A stretch of 64,000 nt of DNA. It comes from JAXMEQ01 sp046348225. GTDB lineage: Bacteria; Pseudomonadota; Gammaproteobacteria; Burkholderiales; Burkholderiaceae_C. A program made the translations under genes and the position numbers. The stretch lies in contig JAXMEQ010000003.1 in the NCBI GenBank assembly GCA_046348225.1, positions 1 to 64,000 on the forward strand, in the 5' to 3' direction. Below, piece after piece: positions 1-8,823 of this stretch. The first letter of the stretch is position 1. Every line of letters begins with the position of its first letter. Under the pieces are notes generated by a model, which saw only the letters and a list, made by a program, of their open reading frames with translations, had not been told where the DNA came from and did no database searches.

Positions 1-944
1 GCCGGCGCCACGCCCAGCAGCGCGAGTTGCAGCGCGATCCGTGCCTTGACCGGTGGCAGCCCACCGGTATCGGCGATCGCATCGCCCGGGCGCGGCTGCA
101 CCCGGCCATCCACACACCGCGTGGCGCGGCGCACCTGCACGCCGGCGGCCTGCGCCTGCGTCAGCGCCGCCTCCAGCGCGTGGTGCAGCGTACCGTTGCC
201 AGTGCCCGCCACCACGATGCCGCGCACCCCCTGCGACAGCAGCGCCTGCACCACCGCGCCGCTGGCGGCCGCGTGGCTCAGCACGATTTCGACCTGCGGC
301 CAGTCGCTGGATGCTATCTTTTCCATAGCGGCCTGCGCAGTTTCCGTGCGGGCTGCAGGCCAGTTCCGCACCAGCCGGAGGCCATTTTGTTCAACGTAGC
401 CGATCGGACCGGCGTCGCCCGAGCTGAACGCATCGAGCCGCCAGGTGTGGACTTTCTGCACGTCCTGCGCGCCATGGATCACACCGGCGCACACCACCAC
501 CACGCCCCGTGCGCCCGGTGTCGCCGCCACAACCGCCGCGTCGAGCATGTTCGGCGGCCCGTCCGGCGCCAGGGCGGTGGACGGCCGCATGGCGCAGGTC
601 AGTACCACCGGCTTGGCCGGCGCCAGCACGGCATGCAGGAAGTACGCCGTTTCCTCCAGCGTGTCGGTGCCGTGGGTGATCACGATGCCCTGCACATCGT
701 CCTGCGCCAGCCAGTGGGCGCAACGCTGCGCCAGCTGGCGCCAGATGGCCGCGTCCATGTCCTTGCTGTCCACCTGCGCGACCTGCTCGCTTGCCAGCGA
801 CCAGCCGGCCAGCGGCGGCACGGCAGCGATCAGCTGCTCCACGCCCACCTGGGCGGCCGTGTAGCCGATGTTGTCACCCGGGCTCGCCGCCGTGCCGGCA
901 ATCGTCCCGCCCGTGCCCAGCACCACAATTTTTTTGCCACTCAC
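1..944 (-). CDS. L-asparaginase, C-terminus cut by window edge
   Basis: Hydrolyses L-asparagine to aspartate and ammonia. The N-terminus carries the TGGTIAG signature at residues 11-17 (catalytic Thr14) and the second signature HGTDT at 91-95 (Thr93, Asp94), which identify the bacterial asparaginase fold. No signal peptide is visible, so a cytoplasmic enzyme is likely. There is no ATG; I chose GTG at 944 because GAAAG lies 7 nt upstream, although a TTG at 950 is also in frame. About 314 residues are visible against the usual 320-340, so only the last few are lost. Residues about 193-211 are encoded by a copy of the dispersed repeat. Divergent from lexA. Confidence 0.9.
   Translation of the reverse strand, partial: MSGKKIVVLGTGGTIAGTAASPGDNIGYTAAQVGVEQLIAAVPPLAGWSLASEQVAQVDSKDMDAAIWRQLAQRCAHWLAQDDVQGIVITHGTDTLEETAYFLHAVLAPAKPVVLTCAMRPSTALAPDGPPNMLDAAVVAATPGARGVVVVCAGVIHGAQDVQKVHTWRLDAFSSGDAGPIGYVEQNGLRLVRNWPAARTETAQAAMEKIASSDWPQVEIVLSHAAASGAVVQALLSQGVRGIVVAGTGNGTLHHALEAALTQAQAAGVQVRRATRCVDGRVQPRPGDAIADTGGLPPVKARIALQLALLGVAP
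313..367 (-). repeat. Dispersed repeat copy 1, inside the asparaginase gene
   Basis: Reads GCTATC-N6-ATAGC followed by a spacer and GTGCGGGCTGCAGGCC, matching the family also seen at 1957, 19219, 21461, 38824, 42777, 52504, 60389 and 63271. Here it is translated in frame as part of asparaginase without a stop, so it must sit in a tolerant surface segment or have been selected to stay open. Confidence 0.65.
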
Positions 945-961
945 TTGCAAACTTTCAAAAA

Positions 962-996
962 CTGGTTAAAAATACAGTTACTGGATATTAAGACAG
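962..996. promoter_or_regulatory. Tandem LexA boxes
   Basis: Two sites of the form CTGG-N8-ACAG lie at 962-977 and 981-996, 19 bp apart start to start, that is nearly two helical turns on the same face. The proteobacterial SOS box is CTGT-N8-ACAG, so each has one mismatch. They lie 60-95 bp upstream of the lexA start codon and just upstream of the asparaginase start, and fit LexA autorepression. Whether asparaginase is also repressed is open. Confidence 0.7.
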
Positions 997-1055
997 TCAT
1001 CCCGGTGTCCCCTCATCCAGCCCCTGGTCTCAACGGCCCCGCCCAAGGAGTTGCC

Positions 1056-1730
1056 ATGATCGAAAGCCCGAAACTCACTGCCCGCCAGCAGCAGATTCTG
1101 GACCTCATCCAGAGCGCCATTGCCCGCACCGGTGCGCCCCCAACCCGGGCGGAGATCGCTGCCGAACTCGGCTTCAAGTCTGCCAACGCGGCCGAAGAGC
1201 ACCTGCAGGCGCTGGCCCGCAAGGGCGTGATCGAGCTCGTCAGCGGCACCTCGCGCGGCATCCGCCTCAAGAGCGACACGCTGCGCTCCATCAATGAATC
1301 GCGCATCAAGCAATTCTCCCTGCCCCTGCAAAGCCTGGCCCAGCTGGCCCTGCCGCTGGTGGGCCGCGTCGCCGCCGGCTCGCCCATTCTCGCGCAGGAG
1401 CATGTGGACCAGACCTATTACGTGGAAAGCACGCTGTTCCAGCGCAAACCCGACTACCTGCTCAAGGTACGCGGCATGTCCATGCGCGACGCCGGCATCA
1501 TGGACGGCGACCTGCTGGCCGTCCAGGCCACCAAGGACGCCAAGAACGGCCAGATCGTGGTCGCCCGGCTGGGTGAGGAAGTCACCGTCAAGCGGTTCCG
1601 CCGCAACAAGCACCTGATCGAGCTGCACGCCGAGAACCCCGACTACCAGACCATCATCGTGGAGCCCGGTGAACCGTTCGAGATCGAAGGCCTGGCCGTC
1701 GGCCTGATCCGCAACACCATGCTCATGTAA
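1056..1730 (+). CDS. lexA: LexA repressor
   Basis: SOS repressor and self-cleaving serine protease of 224 residues, the usual length for Burkholderiales. The winged helix occupies about 1-70. The cleavage bond is Ala107-Gly108 in the segment RVAAGSP; the catalytic dyad is Ser142 (GMSMRD) and Lys179 (TVKRF). RecA-stimulated cleavage at 107/108 derepresses SOS genes. The ATG at 1056 has an AAGGAG Shine-Dalgarno 6 nt upstream. The two LexA boxes upstream indicate autoregulation. The same frame stays open upstream back to position 27, but that part is antisense to asparaginase and not coding. Confidence 0.97.
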   Translation: MIESPKLTARQQQILDLIQSAIARTGAPPTRAEIAAELGFKSANAAEEHLQALARKGVIELVSGTSRGIRLKSDTLRSINESRIKQFSLPLQSLAQLALPLVGRVAAGSPILAQEHVDQTYYVESTLFQRKPDYLLKVRGMSMRDAGIMDGDLLAVQATKDAKNGQIVVARLGEEVTVKRFRRNKHLIELHAENPDYQTIIVEPGEPFEIEGLAVGLIRNTMLM

Positions 1731-1857
1731 TCACGCTGTCACACACCGGGCTGCCACAGGTGGCGGGCGTATGGCGAATGGGTCGCCATCACCCTGCGGC
1801 AAGTCCTTCACTGCAATCCTGCCTGTGTCCACCTCTTGTTGTTCCAAGGAGTTCTAC

Positions 1858-2184
1858 ATGGGAATCGCACTGTCAGCCGTTCACGGCTTCTTCGCTCCAC
1901 TGCAGGGCTTGATGGCCTGGCTGGTCGCTGCCCCGGGCCCGTCACGCCCGGCAGCTGCTCCTGTTTTTGTAGCGCCTCACGCAGATCAGGCGCGGCCTGC
2001 AGCCCAAAAAGGCACTTGTGCAAGGGCCCAGCGGCCGTTGCGCGTGGTCCGCGTGATGGACAAGCCGGGCAGTCGCGCCGGTGGTGCGGCGGGGCGCATG
2101 GTCATCTCCGGCCGAATGGCCGACGTGTGCGCCGAGCTGGACCGGCTGGCGGCCATGGAAGCCGGCGCCACGACCCGGCACTGA
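1858..2184 (+). CDS. Small conserved-type protein of unknown function, downstream of lexA
   Basis: 108 residues. The ATG at 1858 is preceded by CCAAGGAGTT, a strong ribosome binding site. The N-terminal 25 residues are hydrophobic (GFFAPLQGLMAWLV), the middle is low-complexity Ala/Pro, and the C-terminal 40 residues are the best ordered part, with GRMVISGRMADVCAELDRL. I cannot assign a function. Residues about 34-51 come from a copy of the dispersed repeat, so the hydrophobic head and the C-terminal domain are joined by repeat-derived sequence. Its place 127 bp after lexA suggests possible SOS co-transcription, which is not shown by the sequence. Confidence 0.6.
   Translation: MGIALSAVHGFFAPLQGLMAWLVAAPGPSRPAAAPVFVAPHADQARPAAQKGTCARAQRPLRVVRVMDKPGSRAGGAAGRMVISGRMADVCAELDRLAAMEAGATTRH
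1957..2010 (-). repeat. Dispersed repeat copy 2, inside a small gene
   Basis: Degenerate left arm GCTCCTG and right arm GTAGC, then GCCTCACGCAGATCAGGCG and CCTGCAGCCCAAAA. It aligns with the other eight copies and is translated as the linker of the small protein encoded at 1858-2184. Confidence 0.55.
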
Positions 2185-2188
2185 CGGG

Positions 2189-2704
2189 TCAGGCCTGGCT
2201 GCCCACGAGGTAGTCGCTCTTGCCGAGCTCGACGCCGTTGTGCCGCAGGATGGCGTAGGCCGTGGTCACATGAAAGTAGAAGTTCGGCAGCATCCAGTGC
2301 TTGAGGTACGCCTCGGCCTTCATGGTGCGCGTCTTGTCGCGGCCCACGGGGAAGGTGATGTCCTTGTCTTCGGTGCCGTCCAGCGCACTGGCCGGCACCG
2401 TGGCCAGGTAGTCCAGGGTTTTCCGGATCCGCTCCTTGAGCTGTGGCAGCGTTGATTCGGTGTCGTCGAACTTTGGCGCCTCCACGCCGGAAATCCGGGC
2501 CACACCGTTTTTGGCAGCGTCGCAGGCGATCAGGATTTGCCGCGTGAACGGCAGCATGTCGGGGGCCAGGCGGTACTGCAGCAGCACCACGGGGTCGTAC
2601 TTCTTTGCGTCGGCATGGGCTTGCGCCTTGTCTAGCATGTGGTTGAGGTTGCCGAGCATCAGTTCAAACACCGGCAGGCATGCCGAAGACATGGAAATGG
2701 CCAT
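2189..2704 (-). CDS. DUF1993 family protein
   Basis: 171 residues with the helical pattern of the DUF1993 family: an N-terminal segment FELMLGNLNHMLDKA, a central PDMLPFTRQI, and a C-terminal YLKHWMLPNFYFHVTTAYAILRHNGVELGK. This family belongs to the DinB-like four-helix proteins; no enzymatic function is known to me. The start at 2704 lies behind CAAGGAACTCCCC. It converges on the small gene downstream of lexA with 4 bp between the stops, and is divergent from the hydroxyacid dehydrogenase. Confidence 0.85.
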   Translation of the reverse strand: MAISMSSACLPVFELMLGNLNHMLDKAQAHADAKKYDPVVLLQYRLAPDMLPFTRQILIACDAAKNGVARISGVEAPKFDDTESTLPQLKERIRKTLDYLATVPASALDGTEDKDITFPVGRDKTRTMKAEAYLKHWMLPNFYFHVTTAYAILRHNGVELGKSDYLVGSQA

Positions 2705-2810
2705 GGGGAGTTCCTTGGGTTGTGGGGGTTGTCAGTGGGCGCCATGGTAGCGGCCCCCGCAAAATCCTGCCGGCCGGCACGCGAAGGGGCGCGCAGGGCA
2801 CAATTCGGGC

Positions 2811-3818
2811 ATGAACATTGTGATCCTCGATGACTATCAGGACGCCGTACGCAAGCTCCAGTGCGCTGCCAAGCTCGACGCCTACCCCGCCAAGGTCTAC
2901 ACCAACACCGTCAAGGGCATCGGGCAGCTGTCGGTACGGCTGCGTGATGCCGATGTGATTGTGCTGATCCGCGAACGGACCCACATCACACGGGCCCTGA
3001 TTGAAAAGCTGCCCCGGCTCAAGCTGATCGCCCAGACCGGCCGCGTGGGCGGCCATATTGACGTTGCCGCCTGCTCCGAGCGCGGCATCGCGGTGGCCGA
3101 AGGCGTCGGCTCCCCCGTGGCTCCGGCAGAGCTGACCTGGGCGCTGATCATGGCCGCGGCGCGACGGTTGCCCCACTACATCAGCATGCTGAAGCACGGC
3201 GGGTGGCAGCAGTCTGGCCTCAAGAACGCGTCGATGCCGCCCAACTTCGGTCTTGGCACGGTGCTGCGTGGCAAGACGCTTGGCATCTGGGGCTACGGCA
3301 AGATCGGGCAGCTGATCGCGGGCTACGGCAAGGCCTTTGGCATGCACGTGCTGGTCTGGGGCCGGGAAGCCTCGCGCGCGCGGGCCGCCGCTGACGGATT
3401 TGCCGCAGCGGACAGCCGTGAAGCGTTCTTCAGCGCGAGTGACATCATCTCGCTGCACCTGCGACTCAATGAAGACACCACCGGCATCGTCACGCTCGAT
3501 GACCTCTCGCGCATGAAGCCCACCGCCCTGTTCGTGAACACCTCACGCGCCGAGCTGGTGGAGCCGGATGCACTGATCGCCGCACTCAACCGCGGTCGCC
3601 CCGGCATGGCGGCCATCGACGTGTTCGAAAGCGAGCCGATCCTGCAGGGCCATGCCCTGCTGCGGCTGGAAAACTGCATCTGCACGCCGCACATCGGCTA
3701 TGTGGAGCAGGAAAGCTATGAGCTGTATTTCGGCGCGGCGTTCGACAACGTGGTCAATTTCATCAAGGGCACGCCGACCAATATCGTGAACCCCGGCGCG
3801 TTGCAGGTGCGCCGCTGA
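2811..3818 (+). CDS. D-2-hydroxyacid dehydrogenase family protein
   Basis: 335 residues. NAD(P)-dependent oxidoreductase of the phosphoglycerate dehydrogenase/formate dehydrogenase superfamily, interconverting a 2-hydroxyacid and a 2-oxoacid. The nucleotide loop is GYGKIG at 161-166; the substrate Arg is in NTSRAE (Arg246), the catalytic Glu in VFESEP (about 273-275) and the catalytic His is His294 in PHIG. The substrate cannot be told from sequence. The next gene, an MFS transporter, begins 20 bp downstream on the same strand and may move the same acid, which is only a guess from context. Confidence 0.9.
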   Translation: MNIVILDDYQDAVRKLQCAAKLDAYPAKVYTNTVKGIGQLSVRLRDADVIVLIRERTHITRALIEKLPRLKLIAQTGRVGGHIDVAACSERGIAVAEGVGSPVAPAELTWALIMAAARRLPHYISMLKHGGWQQSGLKNASMPPNFGLGTVLRGKTLGIWGYGKIGQLIAGYGKAFGMHVLVWGREASRARAAADGFAAADSREAFFSASDIISLHLRLNEDTTGIVTLDDLSRMKPTALFVNTSRAELVEPDALIAALNRGRPGMAAIDVFESEPILQGHALLRLENCICTPHIGYVEQESYELYFGAAFDNVVNFIKGTPTNIVNPGALQVRR

Positions 3819-3838
3819 ACGCCCCGGCCACCCCCGCG

Positions 3839-4987
3839 ATGCCCGGCGTGCTCTGGGCGCTGCTGTTTGGCAACTTCGTCATCGGCACCGGCGTCATGAT
3901 CGTGCCGGGAACGCTCAACGAGATCAGCAGTTCGCTGCAGGTGACGGTCGCCACCGCCGGCCAGCTGATATCCGCCGCCGCGCTGATGATGTGCCTGGGC
4001 GCTCCGCTGTTCGCCGCCGTGGTCGCGGGCTGGGACCGGCGGCGCCTGCTGGCGCTGTCCATGCTCTGGTACGGGGCGCTTCACCTGGCCTGCACCGCCA
4101 TGCCCAGTTTCGCCACCCTGATGCCCATGCGGGTGCTGGCGGTTGTGGCGCCGGCGATCTTCACGCCCCAGGCCGCCGCCTGCGTCGGCCTGCTGGTGCC
4201 GCCGGAACAACGCGGGCGCGCCATCACCTTCGTGTTTCTCGGCTGGTCCGTCGCCTCGGTGCTCGGAATGCCAATGGGCGCACTGATTGGCGGCACGTTC
4301 GGCTGGCGCATGGCGTTTGGCCTGGTCGGTGTGCTCGGCCTCATCAGTGCGGCCTGGGTCTGGCGTGCCATGCCCGATGGCGTGAAACCCCCGGCGCTGT
4401 CCACCGCCGCGTGGAAGGAAGCGCTGCAGTCACCGGCGCTGATGCTGTGCATCGCGGTGACCGTGCTGTACTCAGCCGGTCAGTTCGTCCTGTTTTCCTA
4501 CTTCGCGCCTTATTACAAGGCCAGCATCAACATCACGCCCACGCAGCTCAGCCTGCTGTTCATGTGGTTTGGCGCTTTCGGCTTTGTCGGCAACGTGCTG
4601 ATGTCCCGCCACATTGACCGCATCGGCGCTCCCAAGGCCGTGATGCTGGGCATTGCGAGCATGGCGGTCAGCCTGCTGGTCTGGCCGCTGGGCACCAGCC
4701 TGGTGCTGGCGGCACTCGTGTCGGTTCCCTGGGCGCTCGGTTGTTTTTCGTCCAATTCAGCCCAGCAGGCACGGCTGGTGGGCATCGCGCCCGCCCTGGC
4801 AGCCGCATCGATCGCGCTCAACACCTCGGCCATGTACGCTGGCCAGGCCGTGGGGGCCGCCAGCGGTGGCTGGCTGATCGCGCACCAGCGCATGGACATG
4901 CTGCACTGGGCAGGCTTTGCCGGCCTGTTGCTGGCCATGCTGGTGAGTGGATGGGCGACGCGCTACGTCAGCACCCACGCACGCTAG
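3839..4987 (+). CDS. MFS transporter
   Basis: 382 residues, almost entirely hydrophobic with about 12 predicted helices; inner-membrane proton-driven carrier of the DHA1 type. The loop between helices 2 and 3 reads GWDRRRLL, matching the degenerate MFS signature, and helix 5 has GMPMGALIGGTFGWR, typical of drug/sugar efflux members. The start is uncertain: no clear ribosome binding site precedes ATG 3839, but it lies just after the previous stop, so translational coupling is possible. Substrate unknown. Confidence 0.9.
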   Translation: MPGVLWALLFGNFVIGTGVMIVPGTLNEISSSLQVTVATAGQLISAAALMMCLGAPLFAAVVAGWDRRRLLALSMLWYGALHLACTAMPSFATLMPMRVLAVVAPAIFTPQAAACVGLLVPPEQRGRAITFVFLGWSVASVLGMPMGALIGGTFGWRMAFGLVGVLGLISAAWVWRAMPDGVKPPALSTAAWKEALQSPALMLCIAVTVLYSAGQFVLFSYFAPYYKASINITPTQLSLLFMWFGAFGFVGNVLMSRHIDRIGAPKAVMLGIASMAVSLLVWPLGTSLVLAALVSVPWALGCFSSNSAQQARLVGIAPALAAASIALNTSAMYAGQAVGAASGGWLIAHQRMDMLHWAGFAGLLLAMLVSGWATRYVSTHAR

Positions 4988-5006
4988 CCACGCTAGCCAC
5001 GCTGGC

Positions 5007-7232
5007 TCAGCGCTTGGGCGGGCGCTTGGGCGCGATGTCGCGCTCGGTCGCCGCGTCGAACAGGTCAAAGTCGATCAGGTTGCTGTCCTGTGCCGGCGGC
5101 TCCTGCGCGTCCGGCTCGCGGGTCGGGTGCGGGGCCCGTTCATGGGCCGGCGGCTCCACACCAATCTGCAGGAAGTCCGAGGGCGACGGTTCGAGTTCGG
5201 TCAGGTCAATGTCCAGGCCCAGTCGGGGCGAAGGCCGCGGCATCGAAATTTCCGGCAGAGGCTCGCCGCCTTCGTCATCGGTGCCGGGGAGCGAGTCCCC
5301 GCCGCGCGCGTCCAGCGAGGCCGACAACGGCTGGATGGTGGTGGACGAGAACAGCGAAGGCGGCCGTGAATCCTCGTCCGGGGGCGTGGACAGGTTGTCC
5401 ACGTCGAAGTCCATGAGGCCGCCCCCGCGTTCGACCACGTCCTTGGCCATGGCGTACAGCAGCAGCAGCTCCCGGTAGGCTTCCAGGTCAAAGGCCTCGC
5501 CGTCGCCGCTGCCGGGCTTGCGGAAGATGGATTCCTCGATGATTTCCAGCACCTTGGACGATGGCCACAGCGCCTCGATCCGTGACAGGGCCTTGTGATA
5601 GGCCTCCAGGCCACTGCCCGCATCGGTGAAGGCATCGAACACCGGTACCTGCGCGTTGAAGACCTTGTTGAAATCCTCGCGCAGCAGGCTGTAGTCGTCG
5701 CGACGGTCCAGCTGGTGGTAGATCTTCAGGAGGTCCAGGTAGGCCAGCGCGCTGGTCTCCACGTTGTCGCTGATGTGGTTCTTGAGGACTTCGATGGCCT
5801 GCTCGTGCTGGCCCAGCGACAGGAAGAAATCGGCCTGCTGCTGGATGTCAAACAGCTCCTCGACGTTGACTGCGCGTGCCCCGCCCGTCATGCTGGGCTG
5901 GAAATCCACATGGTCCACCGGCGGCAGCACCACCTTGCGGACCGCAGCCGCCGCCACCGGCGCCGCTGCGGGTGCTGCAGCGGCCTGCGGTGCCACGGGC
6001 AACCGGGCTGTCTTCAGGGAAGCAAACATGGACTCGTTCACATCCAGGTCCACGTCCACCGACACGGGTTTGGCCGCCACAGGCGCCCGGGCCGGCAGCG
6101 GTGTGGACAGCGAGTCTGGCGCGACCAGATCTTCAGGGTCGCCCCCGGCGGTTTCACCCCGGCGCCACCAGTCATGCGTACCCATGACGGATGTGCCGGC
6201 GCGTCGCCAGAAGTAAACCGCCGCGCCCAGGGCCAGCGCCAGCAGCGCTGCCAGTGCGTAGACCAGCCCGTTGGCGTAGCGTTCGCTTTCAGCCTTCTCC
6301 AGCCGCGTCCGAAGCTCACCGATACTGGCCTGGCTCTTCACGTTGAGCGCATTGGCGCTCTTGAGGTTGGCTTCCAGCGTCTGGATGCGCTGCGCATCCC
6401 GCAGCATGTCCTGGGGTTGGGCGTTCAGGGCCTGCCAGAGCGCCGCCGCCATGGCGCGTTGCTGCGGGTTGTCGGCAGGCGCGGTCAGCAGCTCGGTCGA
6501 CGCCCGCAGCGTGGGATCCCGTTCCACCGTCAGGTCCAGCGGCTCGAGCTTGAGCCGCGCACGCGTGGTGGCGCTCCCTTCCGGCTTGCGCCGCACCACG
6601 GCCGGTACGTTGGCGGCAGGGGCTGCCGCTTCCGCGGCCGGTCTGGCTTCAGCCGGCCGCGATGTCACTACCGCTGCCGCTGCTTTGCGCGGACGCTGCG
6701 GCGCGACCGCGGTTCCCTGGCCGGCCGGCAGAGCCGAAAGCGCGGCAGATGCCGGCGGCGCGGCGACCGGCGCTGCCGCTGCGGCAGGGCGCGCTGGCAC
6801 GGACACGGCCGGCGGCACTGCGGCGGCCGGCACGGCCGGGGCCGACTCGGTCGGGAAGTCCGCCAGCAGCACGTAGCGGCGGGTGATGCGCTGGTTGCAC
6901 CCGGCGCGCAGGTAGACGGTGACGACGGGCTCGTCCACGATCGCGGAAGACCGGATGCGCAGGTTGGCGTCTTGCGGCGAAGTACCGGGCTCCAGCTGGA
7001 CGGAGACCTTCCCACCGTCCACCCGCGTGTCGGCGTGGAATACATCCGCCTCGAAACACTGCACCGACGCCTCATCGGCCGAATCCAGCCGGACCTGGAT
7101 GCTCAGGTCCAGCGGACGCCCAATCAGCGCGGCACCCCGGGTGCGTCCCACGGTCAGCGCCGCGCTGCTGATGGCCGCCAGCAACAGGGTTCCTCCGACA
7201 AGGGCAGCGCGCGACTTCTGGGTGTATTTCAT
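5007..7232 (-). CDS. fimV: FimV-like pilus/polarity protein
   Basis: 741 residues. A signal peptide or anchor (about 9-27) is followed by a FimV-type N-terminal region with GRPLDLSIQV, a long Ala/Pro-rich stretch, a predicted coiled coil (LEANLKSANALN to LRTRLEKAESER), one membrane helix (YALAALLALALGAAVYF), an acidic linker and a C-terminal TPR-like part (FDIQQQADFFLSLGQ, then LAYLDLLKIYHQLDRRDDY). FimV/HubP proteins organise type IV pili and cell poles and bridge peptidoglycan to the cytoplasm. I see no LysM motif. Start at 7232 was chosen because the signal sequence follows it; the frame is open further up but would run into the divergent dehydrogenase gene. Confidence 0.82.
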   Translation of the reverse strand: MKYTQKSRAALVGGTLLLAAISSAALTVGRTRGAALIGRPLDLSIQVRLDSADEASVQCFEADVFHADTRVDGGKVSVQLEPGTSPQDANLRIRSSAIVDEPVVTVYLRAGCNQRITRRYVLLADFPTESAPAVPAAAVPPAVSVPARPAAAAAPVAAPPASAALSALPAGQGTAVAPQRPRKAAAAVVTSRPAEARPAAEAAAPAANVPAVVRRKPEGSATTRARLKLEPLDLTVERDPTLRASTELLTAPADNPQQRAMAAALWQALNAQPQDMLRDAQRIQTLEANLKSANALNVKSQASIGELRTRLEKAESERYANGLVYALAALLALALGAAVYFWRRAGTSVMGTHDWWRRGETAGGDPEDLVAPDSLSTPLPARAPVAAKPVSVDVDLDVNESMFASLKTARLPVAPQAAAAPAAAPVAAAAVRKVVLPPVDHVDFQPSMTGGARAVNVEELFDIQQQADFFLSLGQHEQAIEVLKNHISDNVETSALAYLDLLKIYHQLDRRDDYSLLREDFNKVFNAQVPVFDAFTDAGSGLEAYHKALSRIEALWPSSKVLEIIEESIFRKPGSGDGEAFDLEAYRELLLLYAMAKDVVERGGGLMDFDVDNLSTPPDEDSRPPSLFSSTTIQPLSASLDARGGDSLPGTDDEGGEPLPEISMPRPSPRLGLDIDLTELEPSPSDFLQIGVEPPAHERAPHPTREPDAQEPPAQDSNLIDFDLFDAATERDIAPKRPPKR

Positions 7233-7292
7233 GGAAAGATGGCTGATTCTGGCACAGGCCTGCGCCTGCGGCGCTACGTGATAATCCTGCGC

Positions 7293-8813
7293 ATGAACAT
7301 GACTTTTGAATCGGTCGGCGTGGTCGGTGCTGGCGCCATGGGACGCGGCATCGCCCAGATTGCCGCACAGGCTGGCAGCACCGTAATGCTTTTTGACACG
7401 CAGGCCGAAGCGGTCGACAAAGCGCGCGCGGCCGTGTTCGCGCAGTGGGACCGGCTGCTTGAAAAAGGCCGCATGGACGCTGCCCAGGTGGCGGCCTGCA
7501 AGGCCCGGCTGCTGCCCGCTGCCACATTGCTTGATCTCGCCCGCTGCGCGCTGGTGATCGAAGCCGTGGTGGAACGGCTGGATGTCAAGAAGAGCCTGTT
7601 TGCCGAGATGGAAGCCATCGTGCCGCCCGACGCCGTGCTGGCCACCAACACGTCGTCTCTTTCGGTGACGGCGATCGCCGCCGGCCTGCGGCAACCGCAG
7701 CGGTTTGCGGGCTACCACTTCTTCAACCCCGTGCCGCTGATGAAGGTGGTGGAAGTCATCGCCGGCCTGAAGACGGCGCCTGATGTCTGCACACGCCTGG
7801 CCGCGTTTGCACGCGAAATGGGCCACACGCCGGTGCAGGCGCAGGACACGCCCGGCTTCATCGTCAACCATGCCGGCCGCGGCTATGGCACGGAGGCCCT
7901 GCGGATCGCGGGCGAAGGGGTGGCAGACTTCGCCACCATTGACCGCATCCTGCGCGACCAGGTCGGCTTCAAGCTCGGGCCATTCGAGCTGATGGACCTG
8001 ACGGCACTGGATGTGTCACACCCGGTGATGGAATCCATCTACCGCCAGTACTACGACGAGCCCCGCTACCGTCCGAGCGTCATCACCGCCCAGCGTCTGG
8101 CCGGCGGCGTGGTCGGCAAGAAGGTCGGTGAAGGGTTCTACCGCTATGTCGATGGTGCAGCGCAGGTCGCCGCGGAACCGGCAGTACCGGCAGTGCCCGA
8201 GCTGCCACCCGTCTGGGTGTCCACCCGCGCAACCCGGCGTGCCGAGCTGTACCAGTTGCTCAAGGATCTGGGTGCGAAGATCGAAACCGGACCATCGCCA
8301 TCAGCACAGGCCCTGACTTTGGTGGCACCGCTGGGGTTTGACGTGACCACCGTCGCGGTGGTCGACCGGCACGACCCCGCACGCACCGTCGGCATCGACA
8401 TGCTGATCGACGACGCCGCGACCCGGCGCCGGGTTCTGGCCACCAACCCGGCGACGCGCCACGACATGCGCGATGCCGCCCACGCACTGTTTGCGCGCGA
8501 CGGCAAGCCCGTGAGCGTGATCCGGGACAGCGCGGGCTTCGTCACGCAGCGTGTGGTCGCCACCATCGTCAACATCGCCAGCGACATCTGCCAGCAGCGC
8601 ATCTGCAGCCCGGCCGACCTGGAAACGGCGGTCACGCTCGGACTGGGCTACCCGCTCGGCCCGCTGGCCATGGGCGACCGCTACGGCCCGACCAACATCC
8701 TGGAAGTGCTGTTCAACATGCAGACGGTTTATGGCGATCCGCGCTACCGCCCCAGCCCTTGGCTGCGCCGTCGCGGCGCCATCGGCCTTTCCCTGACGCA
8801 CGAGGAAGCCTGA
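7293..8813 (+). CDS. 3-hydroxyacyl-CoA dehydrogenase
   Basis: 506 residues. Oxidises 3-hydroxyacyl-CoA to 3-oxoacyl-CoA with NAD+. The Rossmann loop is GAGAMG at 12-17 and the catalytic segment HFFNP is at 142-146. Two 3HCDH C-terminal domains follow: the first around 190-290 (TPGFIVNHAGRGYGTEAL) and the second around 400-490 (GFVTQRVVATIVNIASDIC), the layout of the PaaH/PaaC-type enzymes of phenylacetate and fatty acid breakdown. The ATG at 7293 is 60 bp from the divergent fimV start. It begins a rightward run of acyl-CoA genes; the next gene starts 10 bp later. Confidence 0.92.
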   Translation: MNMTFESVGVVGAGAMGRGIAQIAAQAGSTVMLFDTQAEAVDKARAAVFAQWDRLLEKGRMDAAQVAACKARLLPAATLLDLARCALVIEAVVERLDVKKSLFAEMEAIVPPDAVLATNTSSLSVTAIAAGLRQPQRFAGYHFFNPVPLMKVVEVIAGLKTAPDVCTRLAAFAREMGHTPVQAQDTPGFIVNHAGRGYGTEALRIAGEGVADFATIDRILRDQVGFKLGPFELMDLTALDVSHPVMESIYRQYYDEPRYRPSVITAQRLAGGVVGKKVGEGFYRYVDGAAQVAAEPAVPAVPELPPVWVSTRATRRAELYQLLKDLGAKIETGPSPSAQALTLVAPLGFDVTTVAVVDRHDPARTVGIDMLIDDAATRRRVLATNPATRHDMRDAAHALFARDGKPVSVIRDSAGFVTQRVVATIVNIASDICQQRICSPADLETAVTLGLGYPLGPLAMGDRYGPTNILEVLFNMQTVYGDPRYRPSPWLRRRGAIGLSLTHEEA

Positions 8814-8823
8814 GGCCACGCCG

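Noticed and set aside
27..1055. Upstream extension of the lexA frame
   Set aside because: Antisense to asparaginase; LexA starts at 1056 with a ribosome binding site and LexA boxes before it.
5595..7292. Upstream extension of the 3-hydroxyacyl-CoA dehydrogenase frame
   Set aside because: It is antisense to fimV and not similar to any dehydrogenase; the NAD motif starts right after ATG 7293.
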